This document shows, piece after piece, positions 17,495 to 26,017 of a DNA stretch of 60,368 bases. Each line of letters begins with the position of its first letter. Position 1 is the stretch's first letter. Position numbers and translations under genes: made by a program. The DNA is from Foetidibacter luteolus (lineage in GTDB: Bacteria; Bacteroidota; Bacteroidia; Chitinophagales; Chitinophagaceae), in NCBI RefSeq assembly GCF_009650435.1, contig NZ_VVIP01000030.1, positions 1-60,368 of the forward strand. Reading direction: 5' to 3'. The notes beneath the pieces were generated by a model, which was given only the letters and a program-made list of their open reading frames with translations, searched no databases and was not told where the DNA came from.

Positions 17495-17511
17495 TGCAAA
17501 TTTTATTTGCA
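17495..17511. promoter_or_regulatory. palindrome at the start of the XRE gene (candidate operator)
   Basis: TGCAAAT-TTT-ATTTGCA is a perfect 7-base inverted repeat with a 3-base spacer. It ends 14 bases before the ATG at 17525. The position and symmetry fit an autoregulatory operator for a dimeric HTH protein. There is no direct evidence of binding. Confidence 0.4.
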
Positions 17512-17524
17512 AAAAGTTAAAGAA

Positions 17525-18283
17525 ATGTTCGGTAAAAATATAAAAAAGCTCCGCAATGTAAAAGGTTTAAGCCAACAGGCTTTTGCTGAATTGTTTGGAT
17601 TACAGCGGGCTACACTTGGCGCATACGAAGAGGGCCGCAGTAACCCTAAAATTGAAACCATAATTACCATTGCCCACTATTTTAATATAAGCATTGACGA
17701 ACTGCTTACCAGCGAACTTACTGTAAACCGTTTGCTGCACTTTAATGACCACATTACTGTTAACAGCGAAGGTTTGCGGCTGAAAGAATTTGCACAAATA
17801 CCCTGTATTACAGAAGCCTTGCAAACAGATTACCTGCACCAATACAGCAATAAAACTTTTACAGAAAGGCTTCCGCATATTCAACTGCCGTTAGACAGTA
17901 CGGATGGCGTGATTGCCTTTACCGTAACCGGGCTTGAACTGACGAGCCAGGGCAAAGGATTTTTTCCGAAAGATATTGTTTTTGGCCGGCTGGTGCCGCC
18001 CGTTGAATACGCCTTGCTAAAACCAACGGCAGTGGCACTGGTGCAAACAGAGGAAAAATTTATTTTAAGAAGGGTATCGGTATCCCCGGCCAATGACATA
18101 ATACGCCTTGCAGCGGATTATGACGCATTAGAAAGTATTGAATTGCCTGTTGCACACATAGTACAGTTATGGGAAATATGCCATGTTTTTCACTATCGAA
18201 TTGCCCCTAAGGAGGACCTGCTGGAAGAAAGGCTTGCCATGCTGGAGAAAAAAATACTTTCGCTAAATAACCAAGGCGGCTAA
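17525..18283 (+). CDS. XRE-family transcriptional regulator with repressor-like C-terminal domain
   Basis: A 252-residue protein. The N-terminal XRE helix-turn-helix (about residues 3-58) is clear: LRNVKGLSQQAFAELFGLQRATLGAYEEG, then SNPKIETI and a FNISIDELL tail. The C-terminal 160 residues are beta-rich and arranged like LexA/CI-type C-terminal domains (DGVIAFTVTG, FFPKDIVFG, FILRRV). The usual catalytic Ser-Lys environment is not recognisable, so self-cleavage is doubtful. A short coiled coil (LEERLAMLEKKILSL) ends the protein. The ATG at 17525 is preferred over the TTG at 17507 because the domain starts at MFGKNIKKL. It is divergent from the psp cluster, so it may regulate it. Confidence 0.8.
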   Translation: MFGKNIKKLRNVKGLSQQAFAELFGLQRATLGAYEEGRSNPKIETIITIAHYFNISIDELLTSELTVNRLLHFNDHITVNSEGLRLKEFAQIPCITEALQTDYLHQYSNKTFTERLPHIQLPLDSTDGVIAFTVTGLELTSQGKGFFPKDIVFGRLVPPVEYALLKPTAVALVQTEEKFILRRVSVSPANDIIRLAADYDALESIELPVAHIVQLWEICHVFHYRIAPKEDLLEERLAMLEKKILSLNNQGG

Positions 18284-18333
18284 TAAGCCGCCTTGTCAAT
18301 AAGGTAGGGATAGAATAAACTGCGCAGTTTGGC

Positions 18334-18741
18334 TTATGCCAGCACCTCTTTTGTAAGGTGTATTTTCGTCATTTGCAGATAATGATTTTGTAACTGGTGC
18401 ACATAATGTACATCCGGGTGGTGCCTGCGGTCTTCGCGGTACCACAGCTCCACACTGGAAAAATCATCTTTTTTGTCAATGGAAATTCTGAAAGAGCCCT
18501 TCTTGTACTTAACGCTGCCGTCAGGAAATTCTTCCCGGGTAAAATTAAGCGCCTGCAGGCTTTCATCGCTAAGCGGTATGGGGTAAAGATGTTCAGGCTC
18601 AAACCAGAACTCCTGTACATCTGTTTCTACACACACCTGTTTTTCGTCGCCATTAAGGCGGGTAACTTCACCCTCCCATTTTTGGCCTTCGTATTCGCCG
18701 ATAACATAATCGCCGATTTTGATTTCATTAAATTTAATCAT
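18334..18741 (-). CDS. conserved hypothetical protein with KOW/SH3-like N-terminus
   Basis: A 135-residue soluble protein. The first 55 residues (IGDYVIGEYEGQKWEGEV, then RLNGDEKQVCVETD) look like a small SH3/KOW-type beta barrel. The rest (EHLYPIPLSDESLQALNF, then KGSFRISID) is a second beta domain, ending with a histidine-rich helix (RRHHPDVHYVHQLQNHYLQ). Similar proteins are common and uncharacterised in Chitinophagaceae. It is convergent with the XRE gene (50 bp). No function is proposed. Confidence 0.7.
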   Translation of the reverse strand: MIKFNEIKIGDYVIGEYEGQKWEGEVTRLNGDEKQVCVETDVQEFWFEPEHLYPIPLSDESLQALNFTREEFPDGSVKYKKGSFRISIDKKDDFSSVELWYREDRRHHPDVHYVHQLQNHYLQMTKIHLTKEVLA

Positions 18742-18819
18742 AGTGCAACCGTTTTTTTATTTACTGAATTTAAAAAAATTAGCTGCGCCAAACAAAAAAT
18801 AACCGCTAAGTTTTTGTTA

Positions 18820-18848
18820 CCGGGCTTTGCCCGGCTAATTTTTTTTGG
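18820..18848 (+). terminator. orphan plus-strand terminator-like hairpin
   Basis: CCGGGC-TTT-GCCCGG (18820-18834) is followed by CTAATTTTTTTT. There is no plus-strand gene upstream nearer than the XRE gene, 540 bp away and separated by a minus-strand gene, so it may end an unannotated short RNA. Confidence 0.5.
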
Positions 18849-18877
18849 ATACCGGCTTTGGGGGTTTCATGGCATCG

Positions 18878-18900
18878 CCTGTTGTGTCACTCACTTCAAC
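18878..18900 (+). repeat. dispersed intergenic repeat family A, copy 4 (short)
   Basis: CCTGTTGTGTCACTCACTTC matches the GTGTCACTCACTTGTAC subfamily but lacks the 5' block. Confidence 0.4.
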
Positions 18901-19156
18901 GTTAGGGAATTCTGCTGAGCAAATCGAAGAAATCAACCATACTGCCTCCTTTTTACTACTACCGCAAAACTTAAACTACATTTTCCTGCAACAAAAAAGT
19001 AACAGGAAACATGTAGAAAACAGGGTATGAAGCAGTTTGGGCATCATGTTTGTTTTACGCTAAAACCCAATAGTACAAAGGATTACAGTAAATTATTCTT
19101 GTTTTGGGATAAGTAAAACCGGTAAAAATTTGTAATTGCTGTGCAACCGAATGTGT

Positions 19157-19335
19157 TACTTTTACACCAGAGAGTTACGAAAAACTTCATACGGCAAGCA
19201 ATCAAGAGAGAGGGAGAGATAAGCAATCATTAAAGGCCAAAATTGAAGAAAGCTTTCTAAACAAGATTTCTATAACTTTTTCATATGGCAAGCAATCGTT
19301 AGAGGTCGTCTGTTTCTACAGAAGGCCCTTTTTTT
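19157..19335 (+). ncRNA. candidate sRNA unit A (promoter-RNA-terminator)
   Basis: TACTTTTA at 19157-19164 matches the -7 consensus except for the last base, with a TTG 18 bases upstream. The predicted RNA starts near 19170 and runs to the T-run at about 19335. The motif GGCAAGCAATC occurs twice in it (about 19188 and 19286), and a partial AAGCAATCATTAAAGGCC lies between them. The 3' end is GGTC-GT-CTGT-TTCT-ACAG-AA-GGCC followed by C and seven T, a two-part stem and U-tract. No ORF or known Rfam family is recognised. Confidence 0.5.
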
Positions 19336-19556
19336 CGCTAAAAGGGTAAACGAAAATAAGCGTTTATACAATAAACCCAAAAAATTTCCTTAACTTTTTC
19401 TTACAAATTTCTAAAAAATCAACCATCCCAAAGATGTTGGGCATCATATTGTTTTTTTTCTTGAACCCAGTAATAACAAGCCTTTCAGAGACTTTTAAAT
19501 GGTTGAAAATAATTAAATGACATAATTTTTGATTTTATCCCGGCTATTTAGTGTGT

Positions 19557-19697
19557 TACTTTTACATAAGAAAGCAAAAACGAAGAAAATTGAGGATTTG
19601 ATAAGAAGTTTTTGCTCCAAATAAGATATTTCGAACTTTTTCATATGGCAAGCAATCGTTAGAGGTCGTCTGTTTCTACAGAAGACCCTTTTTTTTG
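19557..19697 (+). ncRNA. candidate sRNA unit B (promoter-RNA-terminator)
   Basis: TACTTTTA at 19557-19564 lies exactly 400 bases after that of unit A. The segment from 19641 repeats unit A's 3' end from 19281 almost base for base for 48 bases, including the terminator. The one difference in the outer stem keeps pairing: GGTC/GACC here against GGTC/GGCC in unit A. The RNA body is about 40 bases shorter because it lacks unit A's extra GGCAAGCAATC copy. Confidence 0.5.
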
Positions 19698-19779
19698 CCC
19701 ATAACTTCCGCCTGTATATTTTAGCCGCCCCTGCTACAACATTTACAACATTGTTCCTACCCGGCTTAGAAACGTATGT

Positions 19780-19808
19780 AAAAAACAAAAGCCACCAAAA
19801 ATGGTGGC
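19780..19808 (-). terminator. rho-independent terminator of metK
   Basis: On the minus strand GCCACC-ATTTTT-GGTGGC is followed by TTTTGTTTTTT. It begins 22 bases after the metK stop codon. Confidence 0.8.
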
Positions 19809-19830
19809 CTTTATATAAAAAGTTGATTTT

Positions 19831-21084
19831 TTATTTAATTCCGAAAGCCTTTTTTACTTTGGACACATAATCCAGTTTTTCCCAGGTAAACAGTTCCACT
19901 TTTTTCTTAATCACTTTTCCTTCAGGGGATTTGTATTCTTTGGTAACCACTTCAGGTTTACGGCCCATGTGGCCATAAGCTGCGGTTTCGCTGTAAATAG
20001 GGTTGCGCAGTTTTAAGCGCTGCTCAATAAAATAAGGGCGCATGTCAAAAATGCCTTCCACTATCTTAGCTATTTCACCGTCTGTAAGGCTAACTTTCGC
20101 GGTATTGTAGGTGTTTATATAGATACCCATGGGCTGGGCAACACCAATTGCGTAAGAAACCTGTACCAGCGCCTCGCTGCAAACACCGGCGGCAACCAGG
20201 TTTTTAGCTATATGGCGGGTGGCATAGGCTGCGCTACGGTCAACCTTGCTGGGATCTTTTCCGCTGAAAGCGCCACCACCATGCGCACCTTTACCGCCGT
20301 AAGTATCAACGATAATCTTGCGGCCGGTTAAACCAGTATCGCCATGGGGACCGCCAATTACAAACTTTCCTGTAGGGTTAATGTGGTATTTAATATCGCT
20401 GTTAAACAGCTTGGCGTATTTTTTATACTTGCTCTTTACCCTGGGAATCAGGATATCAACAATATCTTTTTTAATTTTTGCCAGCATTTTTTCTTCTGTA
20501 TCAAAATCATCATGCTGGGTAGAAACCACTATCGCATCAATGCGTACCGGAACATTATTATCATCGTATTCCAGTGTAACCTGGCTTTTCGCATCAGGGC
20601 GCAGGTATTTAACCTGTTTGTTTTCTCTTCTTAAAGCAGCAAGTTCCTGCAGTATTTTATGTGCCAGGTCTAAAGCCAGCGGCATATAATCTTCAGTTTC
20701 ATTGGTAGCGTAACCAAACATCATACCCTGGTCGCCAGCACCCTGCTCTTCCTTTTTCTTTTTATCAACGCCCTGGTTAATGTCTGATGATTGTTCGTGG
20801 ATGGCCGATAATATACCACAGCTATTGGCTTCAAACATGTATTCGCTCTTGGTATAGCCAATTTTCCGTATAACGCCACGTGCTATTTCCTGAACATCCA
20901 AGTATGCTTTACTCTTTACTTCACCGGCTAAAACTACCTGGCCGGTTGTAACGAGTGTTTCACAGGCCACTTTACTTTCAGGATCAAAAGCAAGGAAGTT
21001 GTCAATAAGTGCGTCAGAAATTTGGTCAGCCACTTTATCCGGGTGTCCTTCAGACACACTTTCAGATGTAAATAGGTAAGGCAT
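19831..21084 (-). CDS. metK: S-adenosylmethionine synthetase
   Basis: MetK makes S-adenosylmethionine from methionine and ATP in the cytosol. The 417-residue product is of family length and shows [20 protein letters not shown] at the N-terminus, the signature [11 protein letters not shown] and the P-loop-like [16 protein letters not shown]. The C-terminal LFTWEKLD extension is usual for Bacteroidota. It has its own promoter candidate and terminator. No SAM riboswitch is visible: the start codon is only about 20 bases from the -7 box. Confidence 0.97.
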   Translation of the reverse strand: MPYLFTSESVSEGHPDKVADQISDALIDNFLAFDPESKVACETLVTTGQVVLAGEVKSKAYLDVQEIARGVIRKIGYTKSEYMFEANSCGILSAIHEQSSDINQGVDKKKKEEQGAGDQGMMFGYATNETEDYMPLALDLAHKILQELAALRRENKQVKYLRPDAKSQVTLEYDDNNVPVRIDAIVVSTQHDDFDTEEKMLAKIKKDIVDILIPRVKSKYKKYAKLFNSDIKYHINPTGKFVIGGPHGDTGLTGRKIIVDTYGGKGAHGGGAFSGKDPSKVDRSAAYATRHIAKNLVAAGVCSEALVQVSYAIGVAQPMGIYINTYNTAKVSLTDGEIAKIVEGIFDMRPYFIEQRLKLRNPIYSETAAYGHMGRKPEVVTKEYKSPEGKVIKKKVELFTWEKLDYVSKVKKAFGIK

Positions 21085-21103
21085 AATTGTTTTTTTACGG
21101 GTG

Positions 21104-21111
21104 CAAATATA
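21104..21111 (-). promoter_or_regulatory. -7 promoter element of metK
   Basis: On the minus strand TATATTTG matches TAnnTTTG exactly and lies about 20 bases upstream of the metK ATG. No clear TTG at -33 is seen. Confidence 0.5.
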
Positions 21112-21138
21112 GGGTTTGCAAAATTATTTAATTAATTA

Positions 21139-22578
21139 TCAGAGCAGCGAATATACAATATGTAGCCGCATTCTGTAAGAAGAATTATTACCACCACCCA
21201 GCCGTGTACGGCCAATGGCCACTGTATTAAAGGCCCCGTTAGCCAGCGGAACTTGTGTTTTATTCGTTTTGGTAGGATATATGTACTCGCTGTAAGGCGC
21301 ATACAATATTAGACTGTAAGTAGGATCTTTTTGTGTTACAACCCCCTGTACATAACGGGTAATATCAAAATTGTAAAGATACCCGGTAGTAGCGCCACCG
21401 CTATTTATTTTAGGACGTGCCGTTACCCCAAACTGGCTAAGATTGGCAGCGCCGCTGGAAAAATCAACCGTGCCGGGAATTATAAACCTTCCTGTTGAAT
21501 CGGTAAGATAATCCGGGTTATCCGCAGCCAGCATCAAAGCCGGTGGCACAAAGCTTTTGTCTACATTAGGATTAGTTTCGTAAGGCACTTGTTCCATAAC
21601 CAACTCCGCACGGTGTATAACCGCGTTTGCAAGCCCCGCTAAACCAGGTATTTTAACTTTTGCAGAAACACCGGGAGAAGTTTGCAGGTACAGCAGCGAA
21701 TCCTCCACATTTGCGGATGCAAGCACATTTTTTATTTCAGCAGATCTTTCACGGTGTATGTAATTGGCAGAGCCACTGTTGCTGCTTGTTCTAAAATAGC
21801 TTACTGCCTGTACCATACTATCGGCAACGGTTGTGCTCTTGTGCCTGTAATAAATAGCCAACTTGGTGTTATCGTCAAAAGGCCCAACCCTTATAAGCGC
21901 ATTACCCGGGGCGTGATCTGCCGTTATTTGAAAACCGGCAAAGTTTTTTCTGAAGGCAGAATCGTTAAGGTATTGATTGGCTGAGGTATAGCTTTTCAGC
22001 CTGTCGCCAAATGTATTGCTCAGTTTTATGCGGATCATATTGATACCGGAATCCTGGAAAACTTTGATAGAATCCTTCAGCCTGCGTACATCTATAAGTG
22101 TTGGCCCGGTAGTAAGCTCGCCTGCTGTAAGAAAGTTACGGCTGGTTAAGTAAGAAGAGTCCTTTTTTAAGGTATCGGTTAAAGATATTTCGTGTACGCG
22201 GAGTGCGACAGGCAGCAGGGAGTCTCCCCAGGCGCCTTTGTAGCTTAATACCAATACTACAGAATCTATGGTAAGGCTATCTTTTGAAACAGGAAAACTA
22301 AACGGGTAAGAGCCAGGCTTTATTTCCAGGTTTATTTTGGCTTCTGTTTCACCAAACACAGGGTCATTGGCGTAGCCCACTACGTAATCGTCTCCCTTTA
22401 TAATACGGGGAATAGAATCAAGAAAATTTTTAGCGCTTACAAGTAAGCTTGTATCCTTTGTAGTAATGCCATCAACCGGTGGAATAAGGCCTGTGCCTAT
22501 GGAAGTTGTGGTAATTTTTGTACAGGCCGTAAATACGAATATCAACAGCGTTAACGCAATAAGGGAATTCTGTTTCAC
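21139..22578 (-). CDS. DUF4270 family lipoprotein
   Basis: A 479-residue protein with a lipoprotein signal (LTLLIFVFTACTK, lipobox Cys at about residue 19). The body is beta-rich with the DUF4270 pattern: DDYVVGYANDPVFGETEAKI near residues 63-82, SLTIDSVVLVLSYKG, and a C-terminal MRLHIVYSLL. DUF4270 lipoproteins are specific to Bacteroidota and uncharacterised. The gene follows the GT5-like gene on the same strand (22 bp gap). A cluster of panC, glycogen-synthase-like and DUF4270 genes is a recurrent Bacteroidota arrangement as I recall it, but no pathway link is established. Confidence 0.85.
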   Translation of the reverse strand: MKQNSLIALTLLIFVFTACTKITTTSIGTGLIPPVDGITTKDTSLLVSAKNFLDSIPRIIKGDDYVVGYANDPVFGETEAKINLEIKPGSYPFSFPVSKDSLTIDSVVLVLSYKGAWGDSLLPVALRVHEISLTDTLKKDSSYLTSRNFLTAGELTTGPTLIDVRRLKDSIKVFQDSGINMIRIKLSNTFGDRLKSYTSANQYLNDSAFRKNFAGFQITADHAPGNALIRVGPFDDNTKLAIYYRHKSTTVADSMVQAVSYFRTSSNSGSANYIHRERSAEIKNVLASANVEDSLLYLQTSPGVSAKVKIPGLAGLANAVIHRAELVMEQVPYETNPNVDKSFVPPALMLAADNPDYLTDSTGRFIIPGTVDFSSGAANLSQFGVTARPKINSGGATTGYLYNFDITRYVQGVVTQKDPTYSLILYAPYSEYIYPTKTNKTQVPLANGAFNTVAIGRTRLGGGNNSSYRMRLHIVYSLL

Positions 22579-22600
22579 TCAATACTAATTCGTGGTTAAA

Positions 22601-23419
22601 CTACTTCATCGCAAGCTCGTGATACAAATCTAAATACTCTGTTAAATCACTTTCCCAGCCTGCAAAGGGAACAACCTTGCGGCCCTTTACTTTTGAGAAT
22701 TCTTCTGTAAGCTTTTTATCCACTTTTTCAGCGCCAAAAGTGATAATATCGGCATTGGCAGCACCACCTCTAAATAGAGCGGTATTGTTGGCTTCTTTGT
22801 AGGGCTCAAGGTCTTTTTCTTTAATGTTGGCGTGGATGCTTGCCTTTTCCGCAAAGTCAGCCCCAAGCTTTTCTTTAAAAGTGTTTTGCCCTATGGTGAA
22901 GATAACTTTACTGTGAGAGAATACAGGTTCTTTTTTATATGCCGTTTTCAGGTACATGGGTATAAGGCCTGTCATCCAGCCGCTACAGTGAATAATGTCT
23001 GGTGGCCACCCGAATTTTTTTACTGTTTCCAGGGCGCCTTTGCAAAAGAATATAGTACGCAAACCATTGTCATCAAACCATTCTTCATTCTCATCGGTAA
23101 ACACATGTTTGCGCCTGAAAAAATCTTCATTGTCTAAAAAGTACACCTGCAGGCGGGCATTAGGTAAAGACGCCACCTTAATTTGCAAAGGGTAATCGTC
23201 ATTATCAACAGAAACATTGATACCGGAAAGCCTTACTACCTCATGCAGGCGGTGCCTTCTTTCGTTTATCACGCCAAAACGCGGCATAATACATCTAACT
23301 TCCAGCCCCGTATCATTACTTTTTATTGCCAGCCTGTTCACAATCTCCGCAAATTCTGTTAGTTCCAGGTAGGGAGACATTTCCGTAGCAATGAATAAAA
23401 TTCTTTTCTTTGTTGACAT
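22601..23419 (-). CDS. glycogen/starch synthase-like protein, GT5 N-terminal domain only
   Basis: A 272-residue protein. It matches the N-terminal Rossmann domain of GT5 glycogen synthases (KRILFIATEMSPYLELTEFAE, DNEDFFRRKHVF, PDIIHCSGWMTGLIPMYL). It lacks the entire C-terminal nucleotide-sugar-binding domain. The canonical KTGGL loop of GlgA is replaced by a LELTEFAE sequence. Full-length GlgA is about 480 residues, so independent glucosyl transfer is unlikely unless a partner completes the fold. It is divergent from panC (about 110 bp between starts) and upstream of the DUF4270 gene. Confidence 0.8.
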   Translation of the reverse strand: MSTKKRILFIATEMSPYLELTEFAEIVNRLAIKSNDTGLEVRCIMPRFGVINERRHRLHEVVRLSGINVSVDNDDYPLQIKVASLPNARLQVYFLDNEDFFRRKHVFTDENEEWFDDNGLRTIFFCKGALETVKKFGWPPDIIHCSGWMTGLIPMYLKTAYKKEPVFSHSKVIFTIGQNTFKEKLGADFAEKASIHANIKEKDLEPYKEANNTALFRGGAANADIITFGAEKVDKKLTEEFSKVKGRKVVPFAGWESDLTEYLDLYHELAMK

Positions 23420-23527
23420 TCTTATGCAGAATTTTAGCTTATAACCAAAAAAATAGTGGGCAAAGTTACAGAAAACGGTTGTAAAATCAATTGTTTTCCA
23501 GTTTACCGCGTCTGTTTAACAACTTGT

Positions 23528-24376
23528 ATGATTGTTTTTAAGACCTGCCAACAACTTCTCAATTACCTGGAAAAGGCAAAGGCTGCCGGCCGTAAAACCG
23601 GTTTCGTGCCTACTATGGGGGCCTTGCATGCCGGGCACACTTCTCTTATAAGACTTAGCAAAGCCCAGGCAGATATAACCATCTGCAGCATTTTTGTTAA
23701 CCCAACCCAGTTTAACGATCCCCGGGATTACGAAAAATATCCTGTAACTATCGAAAAAGACATTTTACTGTTGGAAACAGAGGGTACAGATATACTGTTT
23801 TTACCTTCCGTTCAGGAAATGTACCCCAGCGGGCTGCAAAATGGCGAACACTATAACCTGGGGCATTTAGAAAATATACTGGAAGGCACATACCGCCCCG
23901 GCCATTTCCAGGGGGTGTGCCGTATTATGGACAGGTTGCTTTCCATCGTACAGCCGCATTTGCTTTTTTTAGGACAAAAAGATTACCAGCAATGCATGGT
24001 AATTAAGAAACTTGCCCAACTGAAAAATTTCTCCACACAAATTGTTATAGCCCCTACCCTGCGTGAAAAATCCGGGTTGGCCATGAGTAGCCGGAATATG
24101 CGGCTTAGCGATGAAGCGAAAGAAAAAGCTACCGCTATATATGAAGCGCTTAAATATATAAAGGAGAATATTGGTTTAATGCCAGTTGCCACCCTTGAAC
24201 AGCAGGCTAAAAACAAGATTATGCAGGCCGGCTTTGAAAAGGTTGATTATATAACCATTTGCCACGCAAACAATTTGCAGCCTGTAGAAGAATGGCAACC
24301 ACATGCTGAAATGGTTGCGGTATGCGCCGCTTTTATTGATGGAGTAAGGCTGATTGATAATTTACTGCTGCAATAA
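23528..24376 (+). CDS. panC: pantoate--beta-alanine ligase
   Basis: PanC condenses pantoate and beta-alanine with ATP to pantothenate, the coenzyme A precursor. The 282-residue product shows PTMGALHAGHTSLI (HxGH site), FVNPTQFN, the GQKDYQQ lysine motif and MSSRN. The ATG at 23528 (MIVFKTCQQL) is chosen because the in-frame GTG at 23456 adds 24 residues unlike the family. panD follows after 246 bp, separated by a repeat, giving both steps from aspartate to pantothenate except pantoate synthesis. Confidence 0.96.
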   Translation: MIVFKTCQQLLNYLEKAKAAGRKTGFVPTMGALHAGHTSLIRLSKAQADITICSIFVNPTQFNDPRDYEKYPVTIEKDILLLETEGTDILFLPSVQEMYPSGLQNGEHYNLGHLENILEGTYRPGHFQGVCRIMDRLLSIVQPHLLFLGQKDYQQCMVIKKLAQLKNFSTQIVIAPTLREKSGLAMSSRNMRLSDEAKEKATAIYEALKYIKENIGLMPVATLEQQAKNKIMQAGFEKVDYITICHANNLQPVEEWQPHAEMVAVCAAFIDGVRLIDNLLLQ

Positions 24377-24430
24377 AACTGATTCCGACCGTTATGGTTT
24401 GCCGCATGGCAAACCATAGGAAGATTTTAT

Positions 24431-24545
24431 AGGGGGTGCCCCTCGTACCTCGGGTCGGGCTTTCCGCTATTACTCCGCCACAAAGCCGCCGCACAAAGCC
24501 TTCAGCGGGGTAACCGCTGCAATCCCTCACCCGAAAGTGTAACCT
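24431..24545 (-). repeat. dispersed repeat family B, copy 3 (reverse)
   Basis: In reverse it reads GGGTGAGGGATTGCAGCGG, then TTACCCCGCTGAAGGC, GGCGGAGTAATAGCGG and AAAGCCCGACCCGAGG. It lies between panC and panD. Confidence 0.65.
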
Positions 24546-24607
24546 GTTATGTATTTTGCAAGCCGGTTTACTGCTTACATTAACAGTATCATTTAATAAC
24601 CAACTAC

Positions 24608-24615
24608 TAACTTTG
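24608..24615 (+). promoter_or_regulatory. -7 promoter element of panD, near-leaderless
   Basis: TAACTTTG is a perfect TAnnTTTG match ending 7 bases before the panD ATG, so transcription would begin within a few bases of the start codon. Confidence 0.5.
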
Positions 24616-24622
24616 CGCCGCT

Positions 24623-24967
24623 ATGCAAATAGAAATATTAAAATCAAAAATTCACAGGGCGGTTTTAACAGAAGCCAACCTGAATTATGTAGGCAGTCTT
24701 ACGCTTGACGAAGACCTGATGGACGCGGCCAACTTTATTGAGAACGAGAAAATTCAGGTGGTGAATGTAAACAATGGCGAACGCCTGGAAACTTATATCA
24801 TCAAAGGTAAAAGGGGCAGTGGCACCGTTTGTCTAAACGGGCCGGCAGCACGCAAAGGCGCTGTGGGCGACGTGGTAATTATTATTTCCTACGCCACTAT
24901 GGATTTTGAAGAAGCCAAAACCTTTAAGCCGGTAATCGTATTTCCCAGGGAAGGAAATAAACTTTAA
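24623..24967 (+). CDS. panD: aspartate 1-decarboxylase
   Basis: PanD converts L-aspartate to beta-alanine for pantothenate synthesis. The 114-residue proenzyme has the self-cleavage site Gly24-Ser25 in YVGSLT, which makes the pyruvoyl cofactor. It also has the conserved [14 protein letters not shown] start and [12 protein letters not shown] motif. Length and motifs are standard. It may form a transcript with the following flippase-like gene (54 bp gap). Confidence 0.96.
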   Translation: MQIEILKSKIHRAVLTEANLNYVGSLTLDEDLMDAANFIENEKIQVVNVNNGERLETYIIKGKRGSGTVCLNGPAARKGAVGDVVIIISYATMDFEEAKTFKPVIVFPREGNKL

Positions 24968-25021
24968 TTCATGTATTGATTGCATGTTCTTACCTAAATT
25001 GCTTTCAATACCTGCGCGTAG

Positions 25022-26017
25022 ATGAAAAAAATTCTCACTACCATTCTTAAATACGTAATTGGGTTTGGCATCGGCGGCTTCCTGCTGTGGTGGTCTTTAA
25101 AGGGGCTGTCTGCCCAGGACCGTGCAGATATTCAGGCAGCCTTGCAACGTGCAAGGTTCTGGCTTATCATCCCGGTTTTTGCCATACTTCTTTTAAGCCA
25201 CTATATAAGGGCTTTGCGTTGGAAGCAAATACTTGTTCCAATGGGGTATAATCCCCCAATACTGCACCTTTTATACAGCATCCTCATAGGGTATATTGGC
25301 AACCAGCTAATACCACGGGCCGGGGAAATACTCCGGTGTTCTGTTATTGCGCGGAAAGATAAAGTGCCCATGGAAAAACTGGTGGGCACAATAATAGCGG
25401 AAAGGGTTACAGACTTATTAAGCCTGGCTGCCTTATGTGTTTTCATCTTCTTTGCAGAATACAATAAAATTCAGGAATACATAGATGAAATTGCCCAAAA
25501 ATCCGGTAACAAGTGGTTTGCGGCAGTAGTGGTTTTGTTGGCGGTTATTATTCTTTTTTTTCTTGTAAAGACCTTTCGAAAAACAAAATGGGGCGCCGCT
25601 ATCTCCAAAATTCTCAGCGGCATGTGGGAGGGCCTTGTAAGCATAAAAAAAGTAAAGAATAAGCTGCTGTTTTTTGTTTACACCATACTTATCTGGTGCT
25701 GCTATATCATGTCAACCTGGATTGGATGCTTTGCTTTGTCTGAAACATCATCCCTAAGCATAACAACTGCCACTACCCTGCTGATTTTTGGAACTTTTGG
25801 AATTATAATTGCCCCGGGAGGGCTGGGGGCTTACCCTTGGGCCATTCAAAAAACATTGATTTTTTATAACGTAAATGAAATTATAGGATTGGCATTAGGC
25901 TGGATTTTATGGGTAGCGCAGTTTATATTTACAATTATTTTTGGCACCCTGGCCTATATAGCACTGACCTTATCAAAGAAGAATCAAAATGAAGAACGCC
26001 GCACACATACCTCATAA
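25022..26017 (+). CDS. flippase-like integral membrane protein (lysylphosphatidylglycerol synthase TM region family)
   Basis: A 331-residue protein with about eight membrane helices (first at 12-26, others near 47-62, 132-146, 170-187, 215-235, 250-275, 290-315). The diagnostic IGYIGNQLIPRAGEILRCSVIARK motif is in the first third. This matches the UPF0104/LPG-synthase TM family, whose members flip or transfer lipids; the aminoacyl-transferase domain of MprF is absent. Its 3' end overlaps the next gene by 29 bases. Confidence 0.82.
   Translation: MKKILTTILKYVIGFGIGGFLLWWSLKGLSAQDRADIQAALQRARFWLIIPVFAILLLSHYIRALRWKQILVPMGYNPPILHLLYSILIGYIGNQLIPRAGEILRCSVIARKDKVPMEKLVGTIIAERVTDLLSLAALCVFIFFAEYNKIQEYIDEIAQKSGNKWFAAVVVLLAVIILFFLVKTFRKTKWGAAISKILSGMWEGLVSIKKVKNKLLFFVYTILIWCCYIMSTWIGCFALSETSSLSITTATTLLIFGTFGIIIAPGGLGAYPWAIQKTLIFYNVNEIIGLALGWILWVAQFIFTIIFGTLAYIALTLSKKNQNEERRTHTS

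Larger units (their letters stand above)
16999..17524. other. divergent intergenic region between the psp cluster and the XRE regulator
   Basis: It holds family B repeat copy 2 (17080-17176), a possible 45-codon minus-strand ORF (17201-17338), an A+T-rich stretch (about 17340-17495) and a palindrome at 17495-17511. Promoters for both flanking transcripts should be here, but no perfect TAnnTTTG box is evident. Confidence 0.45.
18742..19830. ncRNA. 1.1 kb non-coding region with two tandem candidate sRNA units
   Basis: No protein gene is supported across this stretch. It holds an orphan plus-strand terminator-like hairpin (18820-18848), a family A repeat copy (18878-18900) and two similar units, each with a GGGCATCAT block, a GTGTTACTTTTAC promoter-like block and a near-identical 3' end with terminator (19157-19335 and 19557-19697). 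The metK terminator lies at its right end. Confidence 0.5.

Noticed and set aside
21085..21138. SAM riboswitch upstream of metK
   Set aside because: The -7 box is about 20 bases from the ATG and the intergenic gap is 54 bases, so there is no space for an aptamer.
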